A stretch of DNA of 64,000 bases from JANYLB01 sp963837715 (GCA_963837715.1 CAWIOF010000002.1:1-64000), one strand, 5' to 3'; shown: positions 53,095 to 63,036, counted from the stretch's first letter. The notes: generated by a model not told the origin, from the sequence alone. Program-made: numbers and translations.

Positions 53095-55299
53095 CTACCG
53101 GCCGGAGACGGAGCGGCGCCGGCGATCGAAGTCGAGGTCGAGGCGGGCTCGCGCACTGCCGAGGCGGTAGCGGGTGGCGAGCCGATCGACCGTGCCGAAG
53201 GACGACTCGTGACGGGGAAAGTCGGCGAGTGGCTGGGCGCTCCCCTGCACCGTGAACGGGGCGGTCGACCCGAACCCGAGTGCACCCGCCGACGGTGACG
53301 TCCATCCGACGGTGAAGCCGTCGGGGCCACGCTCCACCACGGGCTCGTTCGCGAGGACCGACGCGCGCCACGCCGCGAAGCTCGCCGCGGCCCCTTCACC
53401 CACCTCGACGATCCAGACGTTGTCGGGTCCGCCCTTGGCCAGGAGGTCGAACGGCTTGACCATGCCGTCGGTGGCGTTGACGGCCGGGTCGTAGATCCGC
53501 CAGGTCGGCGCGCGCCACGACCAGAGCGCGATGTAGCCGTCGCCCTTGCGGACGAAGGTCCAGTTGCCGGTCTGCACCACTTCGTCGAAGCGGTCCTGGG
53601 GGACGAAGGCGTGGGTGTAGTCGCGGTACGGGAACACCGACCAGAGCAGGGCGTCGGTGGTGGCGTCCCAGGCGGGTTGGTAGATGTGGATGCCGGTGCG
53701 CTCGAACTGGGCCGACCGGGGCATGGATGCCTCGCCGGTCCAGTACCCGGGTTTGCCGTCGGATCCCCAGTCGGTGCTCTGGTCGGCGCCGGTCGACGGG
53801 TGGGTGGTGAACACCAGTGCTTCGGCGTCGATCTCGGCGATCCAGCTGTGGACCTGATCACGCATCTGCCCGAAGCGGTGATCCACCACCGACGCGAGCG
53901 ACACGGCGTCGCCGCGCCAGGCGTAGGTGTTGGCCTCGCTCAGGAACCCGAAGTTCACGATCGCGTGGTTGGCCTGCTCCCAGGCCCGGATCCGGTCGGG
54001 ATCCCGACCGTTGAGGTCGGCGAGCAGCTTGACCTGGGCCAGGCCGGGCGCGCTGAAGAGGTTGAACCTCTCGGCTTCGGAGAGGCTGACCCCGGCGAGC
54101 TGCCACATGCCGACGGCGCCCAGCGACCACCAGAACGAGAGGTTCGCGGGATCGTCGAAGTCGTAGCCGAACGGTGCCACCGGGTTCGTGGTGACGGGAG
54201 CGGCATCGTCGACGTAGATCCCGTGCCGTTCCCGGACCACGCCCGGCGCCGGTGCCGTCGCCATCTCGAAGATGGCCTGCGGGGGTCGGTAGCGCTTGGC
54301 CGCGCACAGGTAGGTGGCGCCGTTGTCGGTCTGGGACTGGTACGGATAGGCGGTGTCGTCGAAGAGGAACTTGCAGCTGTTGAACGTGTCCTCGTCCAAC
54401 GCGGTCATCTTGTCCTTCTTGTAGGTGCGACCCCGGGGGGCCACGTAGCTGCCGGCATGGCAGTGGGCGGCCATGTCGAGGAGGACCAGATCGAGAGCCA
54501 TTCCCGCCGCCGTCACCATCTCCCGGTCGTCGGCCAGCTCCGCGAGCGTCAGCAGCGGGGTGAGGTTCTTCAGCATGTAGACGTTGCTGTGCCACTCGAA
54601 GAACCCGAACCGGGCCCGTTCGTTGATCCAGTCCAGGATCGGCTGGCGGGAGCGGGCCAGGTGGTCACGCCCGGTCAGTCCGGTCACGGCGAAGACGTCG
54701 TCGGGGAACTCCTGGCCGGCGAGGTACTCGTTGACCAGACCGATGATGATGTGGTTCTCGGACCAGTACCACTGGTCGTCGATCTTCCCGGTGGGGTTCG
54801 GGTCGTTGTAGCGGTAGCGGTTGGCCACCATCCGTGCCTTGATCGCGGCGATGACCGTGGGATCGATCGTGGTCATGGTCGTGCGGCCGCGGCCGTAGGC
54901 GAGCACCCAGTGCAGGTACATGAGGTTGAAGTCGCGGGTGTCCTGCCACGTGTCGATCTGCTGCCAGACCCCGCTCAGGCCGTCGACGGTCACCCGGCCG
55001 ATGTCCCAGGTGTAGCGCCGGTCCCGATCGGCCGCGATGAGATGCAGGGCGATGCCGGTCGGGCTGCTCACGTTGGTTGCGGCGGTCGCGTAGGCCAGGT
55101 AGGCCGCCACGCGCCCCTGGTACACGCGCTCGTCGACGAGCCCCCGACTCCCCGGAGGGGCCAACGCGCCCGGCAGCCACCGGGGCCCGGGACCCCAACC
55201 CCGGAACGGTCCCCCGCGGGGAGCACACGCACCGAGCGCAACGGCACCGGCCGCTCCGATCGAACCGGCCACGAACGTTCTCCGACTGATTCCGCTCAT
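53095..55299 (-). CDS. Large Tat-exported lipoprotein of unknown function
   Basis: 734 residues from ATG 55299 (an ATG at 55332 is also open). The N-terminus MSGISRRTFVAGSIGAAG is a twin-arginine signal and ends in a lipobox LGAC. The mature part has a long helical domain: RYRYNDPNPTGKIDDQWYWS, ENHIIIGLVNEYLAGQEFPD, WHSNVYMLKNLTPLLTLAEL and AHCHAGSYVAPRGRTYKKDK. The rest is beta-rich (YWTGEASMPRSAQ, GWTSPSAGALGFGSTAP). This layout resembles alpha/alpha-toroid polysaccharide lyases or heparinase-like proteins. I cannot name the family, and no catalytic residues can be assigned safely. It stands alone, convergent with the cupin gene. Confidence 0.7.
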   Translation of the reverse strand: MSGISRRTFVAGSIGAAGAVALGACAPRGGPFRGWGPGPRWLPGALAPPGSRGLVDERVYQGRVAAYLAYATAATNVSSPTGIALHLIAADRDRRYTWDIGRVTVDGLSGVWQQIDTWQDTRDFNLMYLHWVLAYGRGRTTMTTIDPTVIAAIKARMVANRYRYNDPNPTGKIDDQWYWSENHIIIGLVNEYLAGQEFPDDVFAVTGLTGRDHLARSRQPILDWINERARFGFFEWHSNVYMLKNLTPLLTLAELADDREMVTAAGMALDLVLLDMAAHCHAGSYVAPRGRTYKKDKMTALDEDTFNSCKFLFDDTAYPYQSQTDNGATYLCAAKRYRPPQAIFEMATAPAPGVVRERHGIYVDDAAPVTTNPVAPFGYDFDDPANLSFWWSLGAVGMWQLAGVSLSEAERFNLFSAPGLAQVKLLADLNGRDPDRIRAWEQANHAIVNFGFLSEANTYAWRGDAVSLASVVDHRFGQMRDQVHSWIAEIDAEALVFTTHPSTGADQSTDWGSDGKPGYWTGEASMPRSAQFERTGIHIYQPAWDATTDALLWSVFPYRDYTHAFVPQDRFDEVVQTGNWTFVRKGDGYIALWSWRAPTWRIYDPAVNATDGMVKPFDLLAKGGPDNVWIVEVGEGAAASFAAWRASVLANEPVVERGPDGFTVGWTSPSAGALGFGSTAPFTVQGSAQPLADFPRHESSFGTVDRLATRYRLGSARARLDLDFDRRRRSVSGR

Positions 55300-55622
55300 C
55301 GATCCCCCCGAGTCAGGGACCAAGGAGATCACATCGACCGGTGCTGTGCCATGTCACGAGTCTCCGCGGGGTGACGGGTCGAACGTTCCGGGCGTGCGGT
55401 CCGTACAACGAACTCGCTGCTGGGCGTGATGAGATCCCCGAGTGCGCGCGGTCGAAATTCCGACGAACTCGATGCAAGCATGAATCGGGCGCCCATCAGT
55501 CTGCGCCGGCGAAGGAGGTCGATGGGTAACGCGACGGAATGGCGCCTGTCCTGCGCCGCATCGAGCGACGCACGGGTGCGCCGACGGTCTCACCGTCGAT
55601 GCAGGCTCGGTAGCCTCCGGCC
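55300..55622 (+). promoter_or_regulatory. Upstream region of cyclase copy 2, conserved with copy 1
   Basis: About 100 bp before ATG 55623 match the region before 15542: GAAGGAGG (55513-55520), CTGCGCCGC.TCGAGCGA, and GATGCAGGCTCGGTAGCCTC directly before the start. The small ORF of copy 1 is not kept in frame here, which argues that the DNA or RNA, not the peptide, is conserved. No other gene is seen. Confidence 0.55.
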
Positions 55623-56831
55623 ATGAGTGACGGGGGCAGCCTGACGTATCCGCTGCCGGAGCGTCCGGCGTTGGCCGAGGTCGCGGCGACCCTGCAAGGG
55701 GCCGGTCACTGGGGGCTGGTCGTCGACGATCGCTGGAGGCTGGTCTTCGCCACCGACGCGCTGCGGCTGACGTTCGGTGCCTTTGAGGGGCTCGCACCGT
55801 TCGCGGTCGGGGAGCACTTCTTCGGCCCGGAGGCGATGCGGGTGGCGCTCGGGTGGCGTATGGGGTTGAGCACTACCGAGCTGTACCGGGAGTTCTTCGT
55901 CGGTCTCGGTGGCTTCGTACTGACCGACACGCCCGGAGGCGCCGACGCGCTCCGTCGCGTGATCGACGCCGAGTTGGTCGACGTCATCGACCAACTCACA
56001 CCGAATGAAGCGTCTGCGTCCTTCTTCGTGTCCCGCGGCATGGGTCTGGACCGGGCGGTGGGCATCCACGCCACCGCCATCCGCATCCGTGACGCGGCGG
56101 GCCTCGCCGGCACGGCGATCATCACGAAGCCGGATACTCCGATGGGGACCATCGGCGCGCTGACCAGCATGGGCGACACGGGCCACGTGGAACGGATGCA
56201 GCTGGTCGCGAAGGCGGCGCGGCGTCCGGCGGCGATCCTGTTCGCAGACCTGGAGGGTTCGTCTGCGCTGGCGCGCCGACTTTCGACCGCCAGCTACTTC
56301 GCGCTCGGGCGCCGACTGGTGCGCGTTGCCGATCAGTGCGTCATCGATGCCGGCGGTCTCGTCGGAAGGCACGTTGGGGACGGCGTCGTCGCGTTCTTCC
56401 TCGCCGAGACGTCTGGGTCCGAATCGGCCGCCGCGCACGCGGCCATCACCGCAGCACGCGCCCTCGATCGTGCCGTAGCCGACGTCGCGGCGCGCAGCGG
56501 CCTCGAGTTCGACGACGTCGGTCTCCGATTCGGGCTCCATTGGGGGTCGACCCTGTATGTCGGCAACATCACCACGGCCGGGCGCACGGAGGTCACGGCG
56601 CTCGGTGACGAGGTCAACGAGGCCGCTCGCATCGAGGCGTGTGCAACCGGCGGGCGGACGCTCGCGTCGAAGAGCCTCATCGAGCGGCTCGACGACTCGG
56701 ACTCGGCCGCGCTCGGTCTCGATCCAGATGCGATCACGTACATCGCGCTCGCTGATCTCGCGACCGCGACAGACAAGGCACGGAGGGACGCGCCCGCGAT
56801 CGCAGTCTGCGAGGTAGCCGCCGCGCGGTAG
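55623..56831 (+). CDS. Class III nucleotidyl cyclase with PAS-like sensor, copy 2
   Basis: 402 residues, same length as the protein at 15542 and about 91% identical, with no indels. About 26 of about 35 differences lie in the N-terminal sensor half (for example HWGLVVDDRWRLVFATDALR), only about nine in the cyclase domain. Metal-binding aspartates (FADLEGSS, GRHVGDGVV) and the Asn/Arg pair (GDEVNEAARIEA) are kept. It probably makes cAMP or cGMP with altered ligand sensing. It lies 122 bp before a MalT-like regulator on the same strand. Confidence 0.88.
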   Translation: MSDGGSLTYPLPERPALAEVAATLQGAGHWGLVVDDRWRLVFATDALRLTFGAFEGLAPFAVGEHFFGPEAMRVALGWRMGLSTTELYREFFVGLGGFVLTDTPGGADALRRVIDAELVDVIDQLTPNEASASFFVSRGMGLDRAVGIHATAIRIRDAAGLAGTAIITKPDTPMGTIGALTSMGDTGHVERMQLVAKAARRPAAILFADLEGSSALARRLSTASYFALGRRLVRVADQCVIDAGGLVGRHVGDGVVAFFLAETSGSESAAAHAAITAARALDRAVADVAARSGLEFDDVGLRFGLHWGSTLYVGNITTAGRTEVTALGDEVNEAARIEACATGGRTLASKSLIERLDDSDSAALGLDPDAITYIALADLATATDKARRDAPAIAVCEVAAAR

Positions 56832-56953
56832 TGCCCGCCGGGTCCCCGTCGGCGGTGACCGCCGACTCGAGAACAGGGAGGCTCAGGCGGCACGGCGGAC
56901 GTCTTCGTCAACTTCAGGACGGTCCCCGCGCCGGCCGCTCCTTAGAATGCAAC

Positions 56954-59194
56954 ATGAGCGTTGATCCGGCCACTTCGTCTCGTGATCTCGCCGGCGCGAT
57001 CTTCGACGCTCAGCTCTCGGTCCCACAGCCGCGGCAAGGAACGGTGCGCCGAAGCGGGCTCGTGGAGCGACTGCGCTCGGTCGACTCGCGCGTGGTGGGG
57101 ATCTCCGCTCCTCCCGGCTACGGCAAGACGACACTTCTGGCCGACTGGGCGAGCTCCGAGGATCGACCCGTCGGGTGGCTATCGCTGCGTCCTCGAGACG
57201 ACGATCCGGTCGTGTTGCTCTTCGCACTCGCCGCGACACTCGGCCGTCTCGATCCAGAGAGCGCCGGTCTGGCCGAAGAGATGCAGGGTGTCGGCGTCGC
57301 GGTGCTCGGCCGGGCCGCGCCATTACTTGCCTCGGCCTTCCGGGCCTCTTCTGCGGCGCCGTTCGTCTTGATGCTCGATGATCTGCACGAGCTTCGTTCA
57401 CCCGAGTGTCACGACGTCCTCGATCTCCTCATTGCACAGCTCGCGGAGGGTTGCCAGTTCGTTGCGGCAAGTCGAGGAGCGCAGCCCCATATCGCTCACT
57501 ACCGGGTGAAGGGGGATGCCGTCGAGGTCGGACCGATGGATCTGCGCCTTGATGCGGATGGTGCACAACAGGTCTTCGCTCATGTCGGGGTTGTCATCTC
57601 GGACGATCATGCGGGCGAGGTCACCACGCGCACCGAAGGTTGGCCGGCGGGCGTGTACCTCGCTGCACTTGCCGCGAGTGAAGGCCAATCGAACTCGCCG
57701 GCACCGATCACAGGCGACGACCGCTACGTCGCCGACTACCTCTACCAGGTCTCTCTGGCCCAGCTCCCGGACGACACGCAAGACTTTCTGCTGCGAACAT
57801 CGGTACTCCAACAACTGTGCGGTCCGCTCTGTGACGCTGTGCTCGGGTCCTCAGGCTCCACGAATCGGCTGTACCAGCTCGAGTCGTCGAACCTCTTTCT
57901 CGTGCCGCTCGACCGGCGCCGGATCTGGTACCGGTACCACAGCTTGTTCAGGGAGTTTCTCTTGGCCGAACTTCACCGCCGAGAGCAAGCAGACATCACC
58001 ACGCTGCATGAGCGTGCGGGAGACTGGTTCGAGAAGAACGGTGCGGCAGAGCTCGCCGTCGACCACCTCCTTCAGATCCCAGACCGTGATCGTGCCGTCA
58101 GATTGGTGACCGCGCTGTGCATCCCCACACACAATGCGGGAAAGCTCGCCACGGCACAGCGGTGGCTGGATGCGCTCGGCGCTGATGCCATCGAGAGGTA
58201 CCCGCCGCTGGCGGTGCTCGCGGGCTGGGAGGCCGTACTGACGGGGCGGGCGACCGACGCCGCGCGCTGGGCGTCGATCGTTGAACGCTCGTCCTTCGAG
58301 GGCGAGCAGCTCGACGGTTCTGCGTCGTTCGCCTCGGCGCGTGCCATGTTCCGAGCGGTCATGTGTGCCAATGGGATCGAGCAAATGGAGGTCGACGCCC
58401 GCTTCGCGGTCTCCCAGGAGGCTGTGGGGAGCCCGCTTCGATGCGCGGCGCTGTGGTTGCTGGGCGAAGCGCTCCTGCTTGCCGGCGACCTCGACCGAGC
58501 CACGAGCGTGTTCGAAGAAGCAGACGACACAGGCGTCAAGATCGGGAACCCGGTGGTTCTCGTTGCTTGCCTGGGTGAGCTGGCGCTGCTGGCCATGGAC
58601 CGCGGCGACTGGTCCGCCGCATCGACCTACGTCGAGCGGGCTTTCGACTGGATCGACCACGACCGCTTGTACGACTCGATGGTCGGGCTCTTGACCTTTG
58701 CCGCGGCAGCGCGGCTGGAGATTCATCGAGGCAAGAAAGACGGCGCCTTGCAGGAGTTGGGCCGCGCCATGCGAGCACGTCCTGTATCGAACGAAACGGT
58801 GCCCTTCCTCGCGGTGCGCCTGCGCCTGCAGATGGCGAAGGTCTTCACGGCATGCGGCGACCCCGGTTCCGCCCGGCAGCTCCTGCGAGAAATTGAGGAG
58901 CTCTTGGTGCAACGTCCGGGGCTCGGCGCGCTCGTCGAACAGGTCGATGACCTTCGGGTTCTGCTCGCGGCCACCCCGATGGGTCAGGTCGGAAGCGCAC
59001 CGTTGACGCCCGCCGAGCTGCGGGTGCTGCCCTACCTCCAGACTCACCTCTCCTTCAAGGAGATCGGGGAACGCCTGTTCATCTCCCGCAACACGGTCGC
59101 GTCACACTCCCATGCGATCTACCGGAAGCTCGGCGTGTCCTCGCGGGCCGCAGCAGTTGACCGAGCGACCGGTTTCGGCCTAATCGGCGCGTGA
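56954..59194 (+). CDS. MalT-like LuxR family regulator (STAND ATPase)
   Basis: 746 residues. The Walker A loop is APPGYGKTTLLADW (residues 51-64), the Walker B region is FVLMLDDLHEL, and the NB-ARC-like module ends with RYHSLFREFLLAEL. A long helical TPR-like region (about residues 370-660) follows, then a C-terminal GerE/LuxR HTH (LTPAELRVLPYLQTHLSFKE, FISRNTVASHSHAIYRKLGV). Such proteins oligomerise on ATP and an inducer and activate sigma-70 promoters. It directly follows cyclase copy 2, which may be linked functionally. Confidence 0.9.
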   Translation: MSVDPATSSRDLAGAIFDAQLSVPQPRQGTVRRSGLVERLRSVDSRVVGISAPPGYGKTTLLADWASSEDRPVGWLSLRPRDDDPVVLLFALAATLGRLDPESAGLAEEMQGVGVAVLGRAAPLLASAFRASSAAPFVLMLDDLHELRSPECHDVLDLLIAQLAEGCQFVAASRGAQPHIAHYRVKGDAVEVGPMDLRLDADGAQQVFAHVGVVISDDHAGEVTTRTEGWPAGVYLAALAASEGQSNSPAPITGDDRYVADYLYQVSLAQLPDDTQDFLLRTSVLQQLCGPLCDAVLGSSGSTNRLYQLESSNLFLVPLDRRRIWYRYHSLFREFLLAELHRREQADITTLHERAGDWFEKNGAAELAVDHLLQIPDRDRAVRLVTALCIPTHNAGKLATAQRWLDALGADAIERYPPLAVLAGWEAVLTGRATDAARWASIVERSSFEGEQLDGSASFASARAMFRAVMCANGIEQMEVDARFAVSQEAVGSPLRCAALWLLGEALLLAGDLDRATSVFEEADDTGVKIGNPVVLVACLGELALLAMDRGDWSAASTYVERAFDWIDHDRLYDSMVGLLTFAAAARLEIHRGKKDGALQELGRAMRARPVSNETVPFLAVRLRLQMAKVFTACGDPGSARQLLREIEELLVQRPGLGALVEQVDDLRVLLAATPMGQVGSAPLTPAELRVLPYLQTHLSFKEIGERLFISRNTVASHSHAIYRKLGVSSRAAAVDRATGFGLIGA

Positions 59195-59208
59195 CCTGCC
59201 CGGCGGGA

Positions 59209-59553
59209 TCAGTCCGAGCTCTCGTCACGTGCTTCGAGGGCGGCGGCGATGTCGTAGCCGAGACCGAGTGCCAAGGCCGGGGCGGCGGCCACTGCCCGCG
59301 GGGTACCGACAACGGGCGCGACGGCGAGCAGCACTCCGACGATCTCGTCCTCGGTTCCTCCGGCGCTGATGACGTACTCCACCTGTGCGCTGTAGGAGGG
59401 CACGGTTGCACCCATGGCGACCAGTGCGCCGAGACGGACCAAGCCGAGGGTCTTCGCATCGAGCCTGGTTTCGTCGTCGCCTCGCTGAGCCAGGGGGCCG
59501 AAGACCGCCACGTCGTTGAGTGCAACCGATCTGAGGTCGTCCGCGTAGCCCAT
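59209..59553 (-). CDS. Carboxymuconolactone decarboxylase-like protein lacking CxxC
   Basis: 114 residues. KTLGLVRLGALVAMGATVPS and EYVISAGGTEDEIVGVLLAV match the helical CMD/AhpD family. The redox CxxC of AhpD is absent: the protein contains no cysteine, so peroxidase-type chemistry is excluded. It converges on the MalT-like gene 14 bp away. Confidence 0.85.
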   Translation of the reverse strand: MGYADDLRSVALNDVAVFGPLAQRGDDETRLDAKTLGLVRLGALVAMGATVPSYSAQVEYVISAGGTEDEIVGVLLAVAPVVGTPRAVAAAPALALGLGYDIAAALEARDESSD

Positions 59554-59749
59554 GGGTCACCCGCCAGCTCTGAAGGCTCCTTGAAGTGGCCATCATCTCG
59601 CGGAGGCCTGAGGGCGTCGTCACCCACATCGAGTGAACCGGGACCGTGCCGGTGTGCCGAGGTTTCCAAAATCACTCGGATGAGGTGATGCCGCAGACCG
59701 TTCGTTCACCTACCTTCGTCGGAGCCACGAACGCAGAGCCGAATGAAGC

Positions 59750-61765
59750 ATGCGTGGCCTACGGGGAGGCAGGGAAGTGGTCAGGAAGCATCTCGTCGCG
59801 CTCGGGACTGTCGCGGTGCTGGTGGCGATTTTCGCAGTGTGCCTCGTCAGTGCGCTGCAGCTCCTCGCGCCTCGGGAGATGCCATTCGGGGTGACCGGTC
59901 CCTCTCCGGTGGTGACTGCGGTCCAGAAGGAGTACTCGCTTGACATCAAGCAGTACTCGAGTCCCGACGACCTCACCGCGGCGGCCAAACGAGGCGAGAT
60001 CTACGGCGGATACATCCCGGGCGCATCGAGCGATGAGCTGGTCACGGTTCCGGCCAAGAGCTTCTTCGGCGAGGTGTACGTGCGGGGGGGCTTCGCGGAT
60101 GCAGCCGAGAAGCTCGGCCGGACCTTCACGACGACGACGATCGCTCCGCTGCCCACATCGGACCGAACGGGTGCACTCGTCGGTCTGCTGCTGCTGCCGA
60201 CGCTCATCGGTGGCTACCTGATCGCGTCGATGTTGTTCTCGGTCACCCAGACCGCGGCGGTCAAGGGGCGGATCCCGATCGTCCTCGCGTTCGCGGTCGT
60301 CGTCGCGCTGATCACGGGCATCGCCGCAGGTCCCATTCTCGGAGCGTTCCCGACGAGCCACCTCTGGTCGCTCCTCCCGTGCTTCGCGCTCGTTGTCGCC
60401 ACGGTCGGCCTGGCCGCCGTAGCCATCCAGGGGCTGCTCGGCAAGGCCGGCACGCTCGTGGTTGCCCTGCTGTTCGTGATCGTTGGCGGCGCGAGCGCCG
60501 GCGGAGGCGGCGCCGCGCTCCTGCCCATCTACTGGCAACGCATCGGTACGGTGCTGCCGCCCCGGCACGCGGTCGATCTGTATCGCAACGTGCGGTACTT
60601 CGACGGGAACAACATCGGTATCCCGATCGCCGTTCTCGTCGCGTGGGCGCTGGTCAGCGTCGTCGTCATCTTCATGGTGGAGCGACGGAATCCCGGTGGC
60701 GATACGACAGCCGATGTCGAAGCCGCGTCTTCTGGATCGCGGCGCCGGATCGTGCCGAAGAACCTCGTCGCGCCAGTCGCGTCCGGGCTGGTGCTCACCA
60801 CGCTGTTCGCGTTCACCTACATGAGCTCGGGACACGAACCAGTCGCCAACGACATGCCGTTCGGGGTCGTCGGATCGACGGCACTCGCGACCAAGGCACA
60901 GGGGGACCTGTTCTCACTGAAGGTCAACACGTACCCGAACCGTGGTGCGGCGACCGACGCGATGGACCGCGGTGAGATCTACGGGGCGCTGATCGCAACG
61001 AGTTCCCCCAACGAGCTCATCGCGGTCTCGTCGATCAGTGACCTCTCGCCCCTCGACATCACGAAGAACTTCGAGGCGGCGGCGAAGCAGTCCGGCGAGA
61101 AGATCACGGTGAAGACCTACGAACCGACCAAACTCGCTCCGAAGGACCCCTTCGCGCTCGTCGTTGCGACCCTGCTCACCGCGCTCCTCGTGGGCGGCTA
61201 CATGGCGGCCGCTCTGCTCACCACGGCGGTGGGTTCGGCGTCGGGTCGTTGGCGCGGACTCTGGCTCGCGGCGTTCGCGTTTGCTACGGGCCTCATCATC
61301 GACGTGATCGTCACCTACTGGCTCGAAGGGCTCCCAGCCGCTTCGTTCTGGATCGCATGGCCGATCATCTCGCTCATCATCCTGGTCGTTGCGCTCATCG
61401 CCGCGGTCCTTCGCCGGCTGCTCGGACCGGTGGGGATCATCGTGACGTTGATCGTCGTTCTCCAGTTCGGCAATCCGTCCTCGGGAGGGAGCAACGGCGC
61501 GGCGTACCTCACGCCGTTCTGGGACGGCATCGGACCGTTCCTGCCGCCCAGGAACGCATATCTCCTCCTGCGCAACACCCTCTACTTCGACGGCAACGGC
61601 ATCGGCCAACCACTGACCGTGCTCCTCGTCTACACCGTTGTCGCCGCAGTGGTCCTCGGCTTCCTCGATTGGTTCAGGTCGCCGGAACTCTCCGTACCCG
61701 GGCTGGACGAGCCCACCGCGGCATCCGCGGCGGCTGTATCCGCGCCCGTCGGTCCACTCCCGTGA
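59750..61765 (+). CDS. Internally duplicated membrane protein (DUF3533/YhgE-like)
   Basis: 671 residues built from two similar halves of about 325 residues. Each half has one N-terminal helix, an extracytoplasmic domain (REMPFGVTGPS / NDMPFGVVGS; RGEIYGGYI / RGEIYGALI), about five further helices, and a loop near its end (PPRHAVDLYRNVRYFDGNNI / PPRNAYLLLRNTLYFDGNGI). The single halves resemble DUF3533 or ABC-2/YhgE-like proteins. A transport or envelope role is likely but unproven. ATG 59750 or GTG 59777 may start it. Confidence 0.75.
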   Translation: MRGLRGGREVVRKHLVALGTVAVLVAIFAVCLVSALQLLAPREMPFGVTGPSPVVTAVQKEYSLDIKQYSSPDDLTAAAKRGEIYGGYIPGASSDELVTVPAKSFFGEVYVRGGFADAAEKLGRTFTTTTIAPLPTSDRTGALVGLLLLPTLIGGYLIASMLFSVTQTAAVKGRIPIVLAFAVVVALITGIAAGPILGAFPTSHLWSLLPCFALVVATVGLAAVAIQGLLGKAGTLVVALLFVIVGGASAGGGGAALLPIYWQRIGTVLPPRHAVDLYRNVRYFDGNNIGIPIAVLVAWALVSVVVIFMVERRNPGGDTTADVEAASSGSRRRIVPKNLVAPVASGLVLTTLFAFTYMSSGHEPVANDMPFGVVGSTALATKAQGDLFSLKVNTYPNRGAATDAMDRGEIYGALIATSSPNELIAVSSISDLSPLDITKNFEAAAKQSGEKITVKTYEPTKLAPKDPFALVVATLLTALLVGGYMAAALLTTAVGSASGRWRGLWLAAFAFATGLIIDVIVTYWLEGLPAASFWIAWPIISLIILVVALIAAVLRRLLGPVGIIVTLIVVLQFGNPSSGGSNGAAYLTPFWDGIGPFLPPRNAYLLLRNTLYFDGNGIGQPLTVLLVYTVVAAVVLGFLDWFRSPELSVPGLDEPTAASAAAVSAPVGPLP

Positions 61766-61836
61766 CAATGCCGAGTGACGGCGGGGCGGCACCGCTTGGC
61801 ACCGGATCGCCTCGCAGAGGATCGTAGGGTGGGTAG

Positions 61837-63036
61837 ATGTCGACAGCAGGGGACGGCGTTGCCTCGAACGAGGAAGTCCGTGTCGTCTACGCGGCCGGCG
61901 TGGTCCAGGGCATCGCGCTCGTCACCTTCCCCGCTGCGAGCTCGATCTTCACGAGTCCGTCGGAGTACGGACTCTCGAGCGCCGAGTACGGCGCGATGTT
62001 CCTCCCCCAGGCCGTCACGGCGATCACGTTCTCACTGCTCGGTGCGGGGCTGTCGCGCCGGGTACCCACCCGGACGCTGTACCTGCTCGGGCTCGTCGCC
62101 AACCTCGTCGCCATGGCGCTGCTCATCACGAGCACCGTGTTCACGAGCGACGAGGCCGTGGCATATCCGATCCTGCTCCTCGCGACCGCGAGCCTCGGCG
62201 TCGGGTTCGGGTTGACCGTTCCAGCCATCAACACGCTGACCGCGGCGTTCCACCCCGGCAACGTCGACTCCTCGGTGCTGGTGCTCAACGCCCTGCTCGG
62301 GCTCGGCACCGCGCTCGCTCCCATCCTCGTGGCCGTGTTCGTCGGCTTGGGCTTCTGGTGGGGGCTTCCCGTCATGTCGGCGGTCCTGTTGGTCGGTCTC
62401 CTGGCCGCCAGCTTGCGGCTTCCCCTCCGGACCGAATCGTCCGGCGCGCGAACGCCCGGCAAGCGGGCGGCGACGGGCATCCCGTCGCGGTTCTGGGTCT
62501 ACGCCGGGTTCGCCTTGCTGTACGGCATCTGCGAGACGATGAACGGCAACTGGTCGCAGCTCGACATGACCAAGAACCTGGGCGCATCGGCCACCCAGGC
62601 CTCGATCGCCCTCACCGTGTTCTGGGCGATGGTGACGGTCGGCCGCGTCGGGTTCGCCGCGATCCAGCGGTCGTTTCCCACGCGGCGCACCTACCGCCTG
62701 TTGCCCTTCGTGCTGGTGGTCGCCTTCGTGCTCATCGCGCTGCTCCCGTCGGGAGAGCCCGGCCTCGCGATCCTCTCGTTCGCGCTCGCCGGGCTCGGCT
62801 GCTCGGCCCTCCTCCCGCTCACGATCACCTTCGGCGAGGAGGAGCTCGTCGGCATCTCCGCGGCGGTGGCCGGCGGCGTCATCGCGTTCTACCAGTTGGG
62901 CTACGGCGTGGCCGCGTTCGGCGCCGGACCGCTCCAATCGGCGGGGGTCGCCCTGCCCACGTTGTTCGGCCTCACCGCGATCGTCGCCGGCGCGATGGGT
63001 GGTCTCTCGTTCGCGCTCACGCGCCACCGCGCGTGA
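61837..63036 (+). CDS. MFS transporter
   Basis: 399 residues with about 12 hydrophobic helices. VVQGIALVTFPAASSIFTSP forms the N-terminal region, GAGLSRRVPTRTLYLLGLVA is the motif A-like loop, and FALLYGICETMNGNWSQLDM starts the second half. It resembles the fucose permease-like/FucP group and sugar or drug exporters; the substrate is unknown. AGGGTGGG precedes ATG 61837. It lies 71 bp after the duplicated membrane protein. Confidence 0.88.
   Translation: MSTAGDGVASNEEVRVVYAAGVVQGIALVTFPAASSIFTSPSEYGLSSAEYGAMFLPQAVTAITFSLLGAGLSRRVPTRTLYLLGLVANLVAMALLITSTVFTSDEAVAYPILLLATASLGVGFGLTVPAINTLTAAFHPGNVDSSVLVLNALLGLGTALAPILVAVFVGLGFWWGLPVMSAVLLVGLLAASLRLPLRTESSGARTPGKRAATGIPSRFWVYAGFALLYGICETMNGNWSQLDMTKNLGASATQASIALTVFWAMVTVGRVGFAAIQRSFPTRRTYRLLPFVLVVAFVLIALLPSGEPGLAILSFALAGLGCSALLPLTITFGEEELVGISAAVAGGVIAFYQLGYGVAAFGAGPLQSAGVALPTLFGLTAIVAGAMGGLSFALTRHRA

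Noticed and set aside
53611..55374. 587-codon plus-strand ORF opposite the Tat lipoprotein
   Set aside because: Antisense; the minus strand has a Tat signal, lipobox and normal codon use.
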